From Deltaproteobacteria bacterium UBA2221 (GTDB taxonomy: Bacteria > Desulfobacterota > Syntrophorhabdia > Syntrophorhabdales > WCHB1-27): DNA of 34,450 nucleotides. Shown piece by piece: positions 15,886 to 24,716 of the stretch (its first letter is position 1; each line of letters begins with the position of its first letter). The notes below the pieces were generated by a model. It saw nothing but the letters and a program-made list of their open reading frames with translations, was not told where the DNA came from and did not search any database. The position numbers and the translations under genes are program-made. The stretch lies in the NCBI GenBank assembly GCA_002328485.1, contig DCUF01000028.1:1-34450 (forward strand). Direction: 5' to 3'.

Positions 15886-17522
15886 TTTGTTCGATCCTGT
15901 CTGTGTTTGAGCGATGCCTTTATAAAATCTCTAAAAAGAGGATGAGGGCTGAAAGGTTTTGACTTGAACTCCGGATGGAACTGGCACCCGACAAACCAGG
16001 GATGGTCCTTCACCTCCACCACCTCGACCAGCCTTTCATCGGGAGAGATGCCTGCGATCTCCACACCCTGTTCTTCGAGCTCTTTCCGGTATCGCAGATT
16101 AAACTCATAGCGGTGTCTGTGCCTCTCATAAACCAGATCTTCTCCATACGCCTTGTGGGTGTTCGTCCCGGCTTTGACGGTACAGGGGTAAGCTCCGAGA
16201 CGCATGGTACCGCCTTTGTCCGACGCCCGGTCTCTCTTCTGGGTCCTATCGTCCCTGTCCACCCATTCCTCCATCAGATAGATCACAGGGTGTTTGGTCC
16301 CCTCGTCGAACTCCGTACTATTGGCACCCTTGAGTCCGCACAGATTCCTGGTCATTTCGATAACCGCCACCTGCATCCCCAGGCAAATCCCGAAATAGGG
16401 AACACCCTTTTCCCGTGCGTAAGTCACGGCGTTGATCTTCCCTTCCGTGCCCCTCGTGCCGAATCCTCCGGGAACCAGTATGCCATCGATGTCCGCAAGA
16501 AGACGCAAGACATCCTTTTCCAGATCCTCCGAGTCTACATAACGCAGTTTCACCTGGCAGTGATTGGCAATCCCGCCGTGGGTTAGGGCCTCGTTCAGGC
16601 TTTTATACGAATCGGTCAGCTTCACATATTTTCCGACCACGGCGATCTCGACCTGACGCCTGGTGTCCTTGGTGATGTCAACAATGTTCTGCCACTCGGA
16701 CAGATCCGGCTTTTTGGCCCAGATGTTTAATTTATCGGTAATGATGTCGTCGAGTCCCTCACGATTGAACATGAGTGGGCATTCATAGATGCTCTCCACA
16801 TCCTTGGCGGTTATTACTGCCCCCTTATCAACGTTACAGAACAGGGCTATCTTCTCTTTGAGAGCCGGCGGCAGGTATTCCTCGGTCCTGCAAAGAAGAA
16901 TATCCGGCTGAATACCGATCTCTCGCAATTCCTTCACACTGTGCTGGGTCGGCTTGGTCTTCATTTCACCGGCGGTCTTGATGAATGGCACCAAGGTTAG
17001 GTGGACGAAAAGGGAATTTTCCTTCCCGAGATCGTTTCTCAACTGACGTATGGCCTCGAGGAAAGGGAGGCTTTCTATATCGCCCACGGTCCCTCCGATC
17101 TCAACAAGCACGATGTCAATCCGCTCGTCGTCAACCTCAATGATCCGGGCCTTTATCTCATCTGTGATGTGAGGTATGACCTGAACCGTCCCCCCGAGAT
17201 ACTCCCCCCGGCGCTCTTTCTGTATGACGGCGTCGTAGATTTGGCCGGTCGTGAAATTACTGTTCTTCGAGATCACCGCTCGGGTGAACCGCTCATAATG
17301 GCCAAGATCAAGATCAGTCTCAGCACCATCCTCAGTTACAAAGACCTCGCCATGCTGAAAGGGGTTCATGGTGCCCGGGTCAACATTTATGTAGGGATCC
17401 AATTTCTTCAGCGTCACGGTAAGGCCCCGTGCTTCGAGCAAAGCACCGATCGAGGCCGAAGCTAGACCTTTGCCCAATGAAGAAACAACCCCGCCCGTCA
17501 CAAAGATAAATTTTTGTCTCAC
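15870..17522 (-). CDS. pyrG: CTP synthase
   Basis: Aminates UTP to CTP with glutamine and ATP. The 550-residue protein has the N-terminal synthetase domain with GGVVSSLGKGLASASIG (10-26) and DPYINVDPGTMNPFQHGEVF, and a C-terminal class I glutamine amidotransferase domain whose nucleophile is C380 in PYFGICLGMQ, with the catalytic HPE triad in CQFHPEFKSKP. The start is a GTG with AAGG upstream, 3 bases after the apgM-like gene. It shares an operon with kdsA; CTP is needed to make CMP-KDO, so the grouping makes sense. Confidence 0.97.
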   Translation of the reverse strand: MRQKFIFVTGGVVSSLGKGLASASIGALLEARGLTVTLKKLDPYINVDPGTMNPFQHGEVFVTEDGAETDLDLGHYERFTRAVISKNSNFTTGQIYDAVIQKERRGEYLGGTVQVIPHITDEIKARIIEVDDERIDIVLVEIGGTVGDIESLPFLEAIRQLRNDLGKENSLFVHLTLVPFIKTAGEMKTKPTQHSVKELREIGIQPDILLCRTEEYLPPALKEKIALFCNVDKGAVITAKDVESIYECPLMFNREGLDDIITDKLNIWAKKPDLSEWQNIVDITKDTRRQVEIAVVGKYVKLTDSYKSLNEALTHGGIANHCQVKLRYVDSEDLEKDVLRLLADIDGILVPGGFGTRGTEGKINAVTYAREKGVPYFGICLGMQVAVIEMTRNLCGLKGANSTEFDEGTKHPVIYLMEEWVDRDDRTQKRDRASDKGGTMRLGAYPCTVKAGTNTHKAYGEDLVYERHRHRYEFNLRYRKELEEQGVEIAGISPDERLVEVVEVKDHPWFVGCQFHPEFKSKPFSPHPLFRDFIKASLKHRQDRTKCKKK

Positions 17523-17525
17523 CCT

Positions 17526-18713
17526 CTATCCTTTTCCTTTCAAAAATAGGTGTACCAACTCTTCTCCGCTCAGTTCCCCGTCGCCCGCATTCTCATCGTA
17601 CCGACAACCGGCCCCCGCCTGGGCGCTTCCCGCCTGGTAAATGGCAAAAGGAACGGGGCAAGCGTAATGGGTCCGCATAACAATGGGGGTTGCATGATCA
17701 GTAGCCAACAAAAAAGATGTATCTTTTGGAGCCCGTTCCAATAGAAAACCGACAATGTCCTCATCTATTCGCTCAATGGCCCGAATCTTTTCCTGGACGC
17801 TGCCTGCATGGGACGCCTCATCGGGCGCCTCCACGTGAATGTAGACAATATCGTGGCGCTCCAGAAGTTCAAGGGCCGCACACGCCTTGGCATTATAATC
17901 CGTATCAAAATAACCTGTGGCACCCTCAATTCGAGGTGTCTCAAAGCCGATAAGGTTACCGATGCCTCTTACCAGATCGACGGCCGTAACGACCGCTCCG
18001 TCGCAGCCATACTTTTCCTTGAATTCTGGAAAGGCGGGTTTTCGCCCCTGCCCCCACAGCCAAATGCTGTTCGCAGGCTTGAGGCCCTTCTCGATCCGGG
18101 CCTTATTCACGGGGTGGCCACTCAAGAGGATCTGGGAATCGCTCATGAGTTTAATCAGTCTTTCCGATCCTGTTCCTGACGGCATGTAGTCGGCAATATC
18201 CCGGTCAAGGATATCGTGGGGAGGGGTCGTATCCATGTCGGAGACGCCGTCCTCCCACATCATGATATGGCGGTAGCTGATACCCTGAAAAAAGTGGATC
18301 TCTTCGCTCCCGAAGGTATCGTTAAGGTCACTGATGAGTACGTTGGCCTCGTCCGTGGTTATGTGGCCCGCACTGTAATCAACCATCAGCACCCTCGGAC
18401 CCCGTATCTCCAGATTGACCAGATTGCAGCGAAAGGCAATTTCGCCCTCGCTCATGGGGATGCCAATGCCGGCAGCCTCAATAGGTGCGCGACCCGTGTA
18501 GTGCTTTGCCGGATCGTACCCGAAGATGGACATACACGCCACATCGCTTCCCGTTGGAAAACCAGGCGGGATAGTCAGTACTTTTCCGCAAAATCCTTTG
18601 GAGGCCATAAGGTCCATGTGGGGCTTGCGGGCAGTCATGAGCGGCGTCTTTCCATCCAGTTCTTCAAGAGGGAAATCGGCCATCCCGTCGCCTATAATGA
18701 CGATATACTTCAC
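17526..18713 (-). CDS. ApgM-type phosphoglycerate mutase or proposed homoserine kinase
   Basis: A 395-residue member of the alkaline-phosphatase-like superfamily close to archaeal cofactor-independent phosphoglycerate mutase (COG3635). Metal and catalytic residues are visible: D9 in IIGDGMADFP, S62 in GSDVACMSIFGYDP, HVEAPDEASHAG and the late ATDHATPI. A subgroup of this family is catalogued as proposed homoserine kinase because it sits beside threonine genes. Here its ATG overlaps the hom stop by 4 bases, and no GHMP-type thrB is in the window. I therefore lean to homoserine phosphorylation, but mutase activity cannot be excluded from sequence alone. Confidence 0.85.
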   Translation of the reverse strand: MKYIVIIGDGMADFPLEELDGKTPLMTARKPHMDLMASKGFCGKVLTIPPGFPTGSDVACMSIFGYDPAKHYTGRAPIEAAGIGIPMSEGEIAFRCNLVNLEIRGPRVLMVDYSAGHITTDEANVLISDLNDTFGSEEIHFFQGISYRHIMMWEDGVSDMDTTPPHDILDRDIADYMPSGTGSERLIKLMSDSQILLSGHPVNKARIEKGLKPANSIWLWGQGRKPAFPEFKEKYGCDGAVVTAVDLVRGIGNLIGFETPRIEGATGYFDTDYNAKACAALELLERHDIVYIHVEAPDEASHAGSVQEKIRAIERIDEDIVGFLLERAPKDTSFLLATDHATPIVMRTHYACPVPFAIYQAGSAQAGAGCRYDENAGDGELSGEELVHLFLKGKG

Positions 18714-20002
18714 AGTTCCCTGTCCTCAATCCGAATATGCATCGTCTCTTCACCGATAAAGGGCAATCTGTCGATCTCTGCCTTGGCCTTTCGCAGGCTC
18801 CCCTCGGATGCCTCATAGGTCAGCATGACGATCGGAACGTATCCGTCCACCTTTCTGCCCTTCTGTACGACCGCGTAGATACTGATGTTGTAATTCGCTA
18901 AAACGCCTGAAATCCGCGAAAGCACGCCGGGGGTATCCTGGGCCTTGAAGCGCATGTAAAAGGGGCTCATGCTCTTTTCAGCGCTCTTGGCACTTCTGCC
19001 GTCTTTTCTGGCGATAGGGCTCCTTCTCGAGCACCCGACCGTCTTCCGTAAAGCCATGTCCACAATGTCACTTACCACGGCGCTCCCCGTGGGGCTTCCT
19101 CCGGCACCTTTCCCGTAATAGAGGTTCGATCCCACGTTGTCACCGACCAGATACACGGCATTATAGGCCTCGTTGACGTTGCTCATGGGATGCTTGATGG
19201 GTATCATGGCCGGTTCTACCCGTGCCTCTATAAGATTCTCTTCCTCTTTTGCCACACCGAGGAGCTTTATTCTGTAGCCAAACTCTTTGGCGAATTCGAT
19301 GTCGATCGGTTCTATCTTTGAAATACCTGCTGTTGCTATCTCGCTCATCTGCATGGGAAAGCCGAGGGCGAGACGTACAAGTATACAGAGCTTGTGGGCT
19401 GCATCAATGCCCTCGATATCCAGCGTCGGGTCTTTCTCGGCAAATCCGAGCCGCTGAGCCTCTGCCAAGGCCTTGTCGAAGGGTATCCCTTCGTCTGCCA
19501 TCCTCGATAAGATGTAATTGCTCGTCCCATTAAGAATCCCCAGCATGTAGTGAATTCGGTTTCCCACCAGACCGTCTCTGATGGCCCGTATCACAGGGAT
19601 CCCCCCACAGACCGAAGCCTCAAAACCGATTTCGCTGCCCTGCTCATCGGCAAATCCGAAAAGATCTTCTCCCCGTTCCGCAAGGAGGGCCTTGTTGGCC
19701 GTCACGACCCACTTTTTGAGAGCAATAGCCTGCTTGGTATAGTCGAAAGCTGCATCCGTCCCCCCCATCAGCTCGACCACAATCTCAACGCGATCATCCT
19801 CTATCAATCGAGGGGCATCCGTGGTGGTAGTGACATCGGGGTCTTCACCGATGAGCTTCAAACGATCAGGGTCCGCATCCGCTACAGCCACAACCCGGAG
19901 ATCGACACCGGCTCTTGTCTCAATAAGCGACCGGTAATCCCTCAAAATTCTGTAGGTGTCGAAACCAACGGTTCCAAGACCCACTATACCTACGCCTACC
20001 AT
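18710..20002 (-). CDS. hom: Homoserine dehydrogenase
   Basis: Reduces aspartate semialdehyde to homoserine, the branch point for threonine and methionine. The 430-residue protein starts with a nucleotide loop GIVGLGTVG (5-13), then VELMGG, VTANKALLAERG, the substrate motif LNGTSNYILSRM and KDPTLDIEGIDAAHKL. The last 80 or so residues (from FYMRFKAQDTPGVLSRISGV) form an ACT domain for feedback by threonine. There is no aspartokinase fusion. GGGAGAGG precedes the ATG. It heads the leftward operon and overlaps the next gene by 4 bases. Confidence 0.97.
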   Translation of the reverse strand: MVGVGIVGLGTVGFDTYRILRDYRSLIETRAGVDLRVVAVADADPDRLKLIGEDPDVTTTTDAPRLIEDDRVEIVVELMGGTDAAFDYTKQAIALKKWVVTANKALLAERGEDLFGFADEQGSEIGFEASVCGGIPVIRAIRDGLVGNRIHYMLGILNGTSNYILSRMADEGIPFDKALAEAQRLGFAEKDPTLDIEGIDAAHKLCILVRLALGFPMQMSEIATAGISKIEPIDIEFAKEFGYRIKLLGVAKEEENLIEARVEPAMIPIKHPMSNVNEAYNAVYLVGDNVGSNLYYGKGAGGSPTGSAVVSDIVDMALRKTVGCSRRSPIARKDGRSAKSAEKSMSPFYMRFKAQDTPGVLSRISGVLANYNISIYAVVQKGRKVDGYVPIVMLTYEASEGSLRKAKAEIDRLPFIGEETMHIRIEDREL

Positions 20003-20240
20003 ACCAGCCTCTCCCTCTCTGACAAATTAACGTGTAAATCGGCAAACAGCCAAAAAGGCAAAGGAGAGAACCCCCTTGAGGCTCCCCGCCATTTGTTTGA
20101 TTTCCCTATGTTACTCAGTTCGTCCTTGGACCATTTCTCAGGTTTTTCGCGGCCCAACTTCTTTGGATGAAGCTACCACAGAAGGTCCGAACAATCAATA
20201 AATAACGGCTCTGAGATCTCTGTTTTCCGCCTTTGGCACG

Positions 20241-20790
20241 TTGTATGCAGTAGGGTGCCCCTGCGTTATACCTGGATCGGCGACGATAAACACCATCACA
20301 AAGAAGCTGAGGCAGATAGCCTTCGCTATAGCTGCTGTCGTCCTCATCGAAACCTTATTGGCTTCAAGACCATCGTGGGCCCCGACAGGAGCCTTCTGAC
20401 AGCCCTGTGCATGACCTCTATCACCATAACCACGGTCGGATATGGGGACGTGATCGGTCTCGACTCCCCGTACGCTAAGCTTTTTACACGCCTGTATGTG
20501 TTCCTTGCCACAGGTACCATCCTGCATCTCCTTACTACCCTTTCAGCATATGTCGTCGAAGCAGAGCTGAAGAGGAGAAGAGCCCGTACGAAAGATCACT
20601 TCATCGTCCGTGGAATGGGCATGGTAGGCCTCTATACAGTCCACGAACTCTATCACACAAAGCGACCTCAGATCATTGAAGACGTCGACGATTCCAATAT
20701 AGAAAGATGAAAGGAACACGGTTTAGCTGTCGACATGGTCGAAAAGATCAGACGGGCCAGGGCTGACACGGTTGTGGTACGAACCTACAT
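20241..20790 (+). pseudogene. Broken K+ channel with TrkA-N domain
   Basis: Remnant of a ligand-gated two-TM potassium channel. The first membrane helix (IAFAIAAVVLIETLLA) is in one frame, from about 20289 to 20365. The pore and second helix (ITITTVGYGDVIGLDSP ... LTTLSAYVVEAELKRR) continue in another frame, so at least one frameshift lies near 20350. The frame then enters a TrkA-N nucleotide-binding domain (DHFIVRGMGMVGLYTVHEL) and hits a TGA at 20708-20710. After that stop the same frame still reads KEHGLAVDMVEKIRRARADT, which resembles the rest of a TrkA domain with a deletion. It cannot make a working channel as it stands. Confidence 0.8.
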
Positions 20791-20824
20791 TGGGTGGCTT
20801 GAGGATGACCACGGTGCGGCATGG

Positions 20825-20854
20825 AAAGGGGGAGACTCCGTCCCACCCCTTTTT
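20825..20854 (+). terminator. Possible terminator after the channel remnant
   Basis: AAAGGGG (20825-20831) pairs with CCCCTTT (20846-20852), followed by TT. The loop is 14 bases, longer than usual. It sits between the channel remnant and cooC and may be a leftover of the dead gene. Confidence 0.3.
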
Positions 20855-20960
20855 CCGGTTCGCCATGTGCGCTTTTCTGCCGCCATGCGCCCCCGTTCTC
20901 AACAGGTCGCATTTCTTGACAGCCCTCGGCCGTAATGATACCTTTTCGCAAGGACTTGGG

Positions 20961-21737
20961 GTGAAAATAGCGATATCGGGAAAAGGCGGTGTTGGCAAGA
21001 CCACGCTTGCGGGTGTGATGTCCCGTTTGCTCGCCAGTCAGGGGTCCAGGGTAGTCTGTATTGACGCTGATCCCGATTCAAATCTTGCGGGTGCCATCGG
21101 TATCCCACAAGAAGAACTTGATCAGATCAGACCGTTGGCTCAGATGAAAGAATTCATCGAGGAGCGGACGGGCGCAAAGAAAGGCGCTTACGGCGGTTTC
21201 TTTAAGCTTAACCCTAAAGTTGATGATATCCCCGACCAATTTTCAGTCGCAAAGGATGGGCTGAGACTCGTGGTGCTGGGAACCATACCCCAAGGTGGTG
21301 GAGGATGTTTTTGCCCCGAGAATGTGCTGCTTAAGGCCTTTCTCGCACACCTGTTTGTGGAGCGCGACGAATACGTGATCGTGGATATGGAAGCCGGTCT
21401 GGAACATCTGGGGAGAGGCACCAGCGCCTACGTGGACGCCCTCTTAATCGTGGTTGAGCCGGGTCGGCGCAGTTTTCAGACTGCCAGGCAGATTAACAGC
21501 CTATCTCAGGACCTTGGGGTGCCCAGGGTCTACATTGTAGGAAATAAGGTAACTGGTCCCTCCGATATCGAAATGATTGAACAGCATCTCTCCGGTTTGC
21601 CTCTGCTCGGCTCCATAAGCCTCAGCGAAAAGGTTGCCCAGGCTGATAGACTTGGGGTCTCACCTTACGACATCGACGACCAGATCCGCCGTGAAGTCGG
21701 AGCTATCGTTGCTGGCCTGGCGGATGCCCTCCGATGA
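20961..21737 (+). CDS. cooC: CooC-type nickel-insertion ATPase
   Basis: A 258-residue MinD/ParA-like ATPase of the CooC group, which helps load nickel into carbon monoxide dehydrogenase. It has the deviant Walker A GKGGVGKTT (7-15), the aspartates in CIDADPDSNLAGAIG (33-47), the CxC pair C116/C118 in GGGGCFCPEN that binds Ni or Zn between two subunits, and the VDMEAGLEHLGRG switch region. The GTG at 20961 is chosen for AAGGA just upstream and because the P-loop begins at once; a longer open frame upstream runs through the channel remnant. No CODH or acetyl-CoA synthase gene is in the window. It overlaps plsC by 4 bases. Confidence 0.93.
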   Translation: MKIAISGKGGVGKTTLAGVMSRLLASQGSRVVCIDADPDSNLAGAIGIPQEELDQIRPLAQMKEFIEERTGAKKGAYGGFFKLNPKVDDIPDQFSVAKDGLRLVVLGTIPQGGGGCFCPENVLLKAFLAHLFVERDEYVIVDMEAGLEHLGRGTSAYVDALLIVVEPGRRSFQTARQINSLSQDLGVPRVYIVGNKVTGPSDIEMIEQHLSGLPLLGSISLSEKVAQADRLGVSPYDIDDQIRREVGAIVAGLADALR

Positions 21738-22453
21738 GACGATTGTGCTCTCACCTGAATCTATTTTGTACCACCCTTTTCTTGTGCGTCCTCGCCTTCC
21801 TGGCGGCCCCCTTTCTCGATCCCAAGGGTGAGGCGGTTCATCGACTTGCACGGTTCTGGGCCACCATCTATCTCAAAATAGCAGGGGTCGCGGTAACCTT
21901 TCACGGAAAGCAGCATATCGGTCAACCGCCCTACATCCTCATGTCCAATCATCAAAGTGCCTTGGATATCATGTCGCTCCTTAAGGGGTTGCCCATCTCT
22001 TTCAGGTTCGTAGCCAAGCAGGAACTTTTCAAGATTCCCCTTTTCGGATGGGCTCTGAAACGGGCAGGCTACATCAGTCTCGACAGGCAAAACCCCAGAC
22101 AGGCCTTAAAGGACATGGATGTGGCCGCTAAAAGGATTAGGGATGGATCGAGTCTTGTTATTTTCCCCGAGGGGACTCGGAGTCTCGACGGTAGGCTTCT
22201 TCCTTTTAAGAAGGGCGCCTTTTCCCTCGCCATGAAGGCAGGGGTCCCCATTGTGCCCGTGGCAATAAGGGGAACCGCCGTGATTCAGCCTGAGGGCTGT
22301 CACGTTCCCGCGAGAAAAGGGAGCGTTACGATTGTGGCCGGAGAGCCGATCGCGGTGGACGGCAAAGGAACCTCCTATAAAGATGCGCTCGCCGAGAAGG
22401 TGAAGACTGAGATAGAGCGGTTGATGGCAATAGACGTGAGTGGTGAGCTGTGA
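21734..22453 (+). CDS. plsC: 1-acyl-sn-glycerol-3-phosphate acyltransferase
   Basis: Makes phosphatidic acid by adding the second acyl chain to lysophosphatidic acid at the membrane. The 239-residue protein has a hydrophobic N-terminal helix (about 7-27), the catalytic NHQSALD (72-78, the NHxxxxD motif), KQELFKIPLFGWAL, the glycerolipid-binding FPEGTRS (144-150) and VPIVPVAIRGT. It starts inside cooC, so the two are coupled, although their functions are unrelated. The final residues are encoded by a tandem heptamer repeat that spans the stop codon. Confidence 0.95.
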   Translation: MRRLCSHLNLFCTTLFLCVLAFLAAPFLDPKGEAVHRLARFWATIYLKIAGVAVTFHGKQHIGQPPYILMSNHQSALDIMSLLKGLPISFRFVAKQELFKIPLFGWALKRAGYISLDRQNPRQALKDMDVAAKRIRDGSSLVIFPEGTRSLDGRLLPFKKGAFSLAMKAGVPIVPVAIRGTAVIQPEGCHVPARKGSVTIVAGEPIAVDGKGTSYKDALAEKVKTEIERLMAIDVSGEL

Positions 22454-22472
22454 GCTGTGAGCCGCGAGCCGC
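22436..22472. repeat. Tandem heptamer repeat across the plsC stop
   Basis: Five consecutive 7-base units (GTGAGTG, GTGAGCT, GTGAGCT, GTGAGCC, GCGAGCC) plus two bases. They encode the last plsC residues and run into the gap before ftsK. Confidence 0.7.
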
Positions 22473-22603
22473 AAGATATTTAGGCAGGTTTTTAGGATCA
22501 ATGGCCCGTGTATCCTCAAGGGATCTGCTGCTTCAGGCCCGTACCTCACAGTCATCGGAGATTTATTGCTCCAGACTCACGTTTCGTGACTTACGGGGTC
22601 TCC

Positions 22604-24634
22604 ATGTCTAACGATCTCAAGAAAGAGATGATCGGAATAGGCCTGCTCGGCCTCTTTGCCTTCCTGTTCGTAAGTCTCATCTCCTATCGTCCCTTCGATC
22701 CATCGTTTAACACGCTTGCCTCCGGTCCGGCGGGCAACCTTTGTGGCAAAGCAGGCTCGTATACGGCGGATCTCCTCATGCAGATCTTCGGCCTGATGAG
22801 CTACGGCATCGTTCTTTGTGCACTATTTTTCTCCGTGCTTTACATCAAGAAGCGGGAGATCACGAACGCCCTCTTCCTTTCGGGCGGTATCGTTCTCTGT
22901 TTTCTCTCCCTGTCCGTCCTTCTGCAAACCCTCGTGGGCACGATTTCGATTTCCCGTGTTGCCCTCCCCTTCTCTGGTATGCTTGGTCTCCTTCTCGAAA
23001 AGGCCCTTTTCAATGTTTTTAACCGTTTCGGCAGCATTCTTGTAGAGCTGTTTTTATTAGCCATTTCGTTGTTCCTGATCGTACAGGTCCCTCTCGTCTC
23101 TGCGATCCACGGAAAACTGCAGAAGAAGGAGCACACACAACCGGATAAGGACATCAAGATCGTTCAGGCGCCTAAGCCGGAGAAGAAAGAGGAGAAGAAG
23201 GTCGCAGTTCAAGAGTCGTTCGAATTTCTGAAGGACGTCGGGCCTTACAAGCTTCCGCCCGCTTCCCTTCTTGACGCGATGGATCACAAAGAAGTCAAGG
23301 TGGACCGGGAGAGCGTGCAGGCCAACGCCCGTATACTGGAAAAGAAGCTCAAGGATTATGGGATTGAAGGCAAGGTTACTGAGGTACGGCCCGGCCCGGT
23401 GATCACCATGTACGAATTCGAGCCGGCAGCGGGCATCAAGGTGAGCAGGATTTCAAACCTCTCAGACGATCTGGCCATGGCCTTGAGTGCTGTATCGATC
23501 CGAATAATTGCGCCGATCCCTGGGAAATCGGTGGTCGGTATCGAGGTCCCCAACAAGGTGAGGCAGACCATCTATCTGAGGGAGATTATCGAATCGGACG
23601 ATTTCACTGAAAGCAAGAGCTGCCTGGCCCTCGCCATTGGAAAATCGATAGCAGGTGAGCCCTTTGCCGCAGAATTGACCAAAATGCCGCACCTCCTTGT
23701 GGCTGGATCAACAGGGTCGGGCAAGTCGGTCTCGCTCAATACCATGATCTGTAGCATCCTTTTCAAGGCCACCCCCATGGAAGTTCGCTTCCTTATGATC
23801 GATCTGAAGATGCTGGAGCTTTCATTTTACGAGGGGATACCTCACCTTCTCCTTCCCGTCGTGACGAACGTCAAAAATGCAAAGGCTGCCCTCAGATGGC
23901 TGACCGATGAGATGGAGCGACGCTACTCCATTATGGCGGAGATGGGTGTCCGTAATATCGAACGGTACAATCAAAAGGTTGTCAAGGGTGAAACGGAACC
24001 TTTTCCTTATATCGTGGTGGTTATCGACGAACTCGCGGACCTTATGATGGTATCGGGCCGAGAGGTGGAAGACCATATAGCCCGCCTCGCCCAGATGGCT
24101 CGGGCCTCGGGGATTCATCTCATTCTCGCTACCCAGCGTCCATCGGTCGATGTCCTGACCGGCATCATAAAAGCCAACTTTCCGGCCAGGATCTCCTTTC
24201 AGGTATCCTCAAAAGTCGATTCCAGGACGATCCTCGATACAAACGGTGCCGAAAGCCTGCTGGGTTATGGTGATATGCTTTTCCAGGCCCCCGGGATCGG
24301 GCGGCTCCAACGTATCCACGGCCCCTTCGTCTCTGAGGGAGAGATCAAGAGGATCGTGGAGTTCTTGAGGAGCCAAGGGGCACCCTGCTATCAGCACGAG
24401 ATACTGGAAGAGAAGCACGAAGAGGATGGAGAGGATGAGGCAGACGACGAGAAGTATCGTGAAGCTGTCGAATTCGTATCAGAACGGGGGGAAGCCTCCA
24501 TTAGTATGGTACAAAGAAGATTCAGAATCGGTTACAACCGGGCCGCGAGGATCATCGAGAGAATGGAGCGGGAGGGTATCGTAGGCCCGTCGACAGGGAT
24601 AAAACCGAGAGAAGTGCTGCGGAGAAAAGACTAA
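22604..24634 (+). CDS. ftsK: DNA translocase FtsK/SpoIIIE
   Basis: Membrane-anchored motor that moves chromosome ends through the closing septum. With the ATG at 22604 the protein has 676 residues. Four membrane helices fill residues 1 to about 165, followed by a lysine- and glutamate-rich linker and the motor: alpha domain (VQANARILEKKLKDYGIEG), Walker A VAGSTGSGKSVSLN (near 366), Walker B VVVIDELADLMM (near 470). The C-terminal gamma winged helix (REAVEFVSERGEASISMVQ onward, about 620-668) reads KOPS-type sites. It is the short form without the long proline/glutamine linker of E. coli. The frame is open 32 codons upstream, but homologous sequence begins at MSNDLKKEM. Confidence 0.95.
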   Translation: MSNDLKKEMIGIGLLGLFAFLFVSLISYRPFDPSFNTLASGPAGNLCGKAGSYTADLLMQIFGLMSYGIVLCALFFSVLYIKKREITNALFLSGGIVLCFLSLSVLLQTLVGTISISRVALPFSGMLGLLLEKALFNVFNRFGSILVELFLLAISLFLIVQVPLVSAIHGKLQKKEHTQPDKDIKIVQAPKPEKKEEKKVAVQESFEFLKDVGPYKLPPASLLDAMDHKEVKVDRESVQANARILEKKLKDYGIEGKVTEVRPGPVITMYEFEPAAGIKVSRISNLSDDLAMALSAVSIRIIAPIPGKSVVGIEVPNKVRQTIYLREIIESDDFTESKSCLALAIGKSIAGEPFAAELTKMPHLLVAGSTGSGKSVSLNTMICSILFKATPMEVRFLMIDLKMLELSFYEGIPHLLLPVVTNVKNAKAALRWLTDEMERRYSIMAEMGVRNIERYNQKVVKGETEPFPYIVVVIDELADLMMVSGREVEDHIARLAQMARASGIHLILATQRPSVDVLTGIIKANFPARISFQVSSKVDSRTILDTNGAESLLGYGDMLFQAPGIGRLQRIHGPFVSEGEIKRIVEFLRSQGAPCYQHEILEEKHEEDGEDEADDEKYREAVEFVSERGEASISMVQRRFRIGYNRAARIIERMEREGIVGPSTGIKPREVLRRKD

Positions 24635-24716
24635 AGGGTGTTGAATAGCAAAATAGTGAAATGGTGAAATAGCTTGGACTCAGAAATACGGACTTTCGCC
24701 AAAACAGAGGATTAAT

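Noticed and set aside
15439..15945. 168-residue plus-strand frame opposite kdsA
   Set aside because: It is antisense to a well-supported kdsA/pyrG junction, with no ribosome site and no family resemblance.
20772..20960. N-terminal extension of CooC by 63 residues
   Set aside because: The extension runs through the channel remnant and the hairpin, and CooC proteins begin directly with the P-loop strand.
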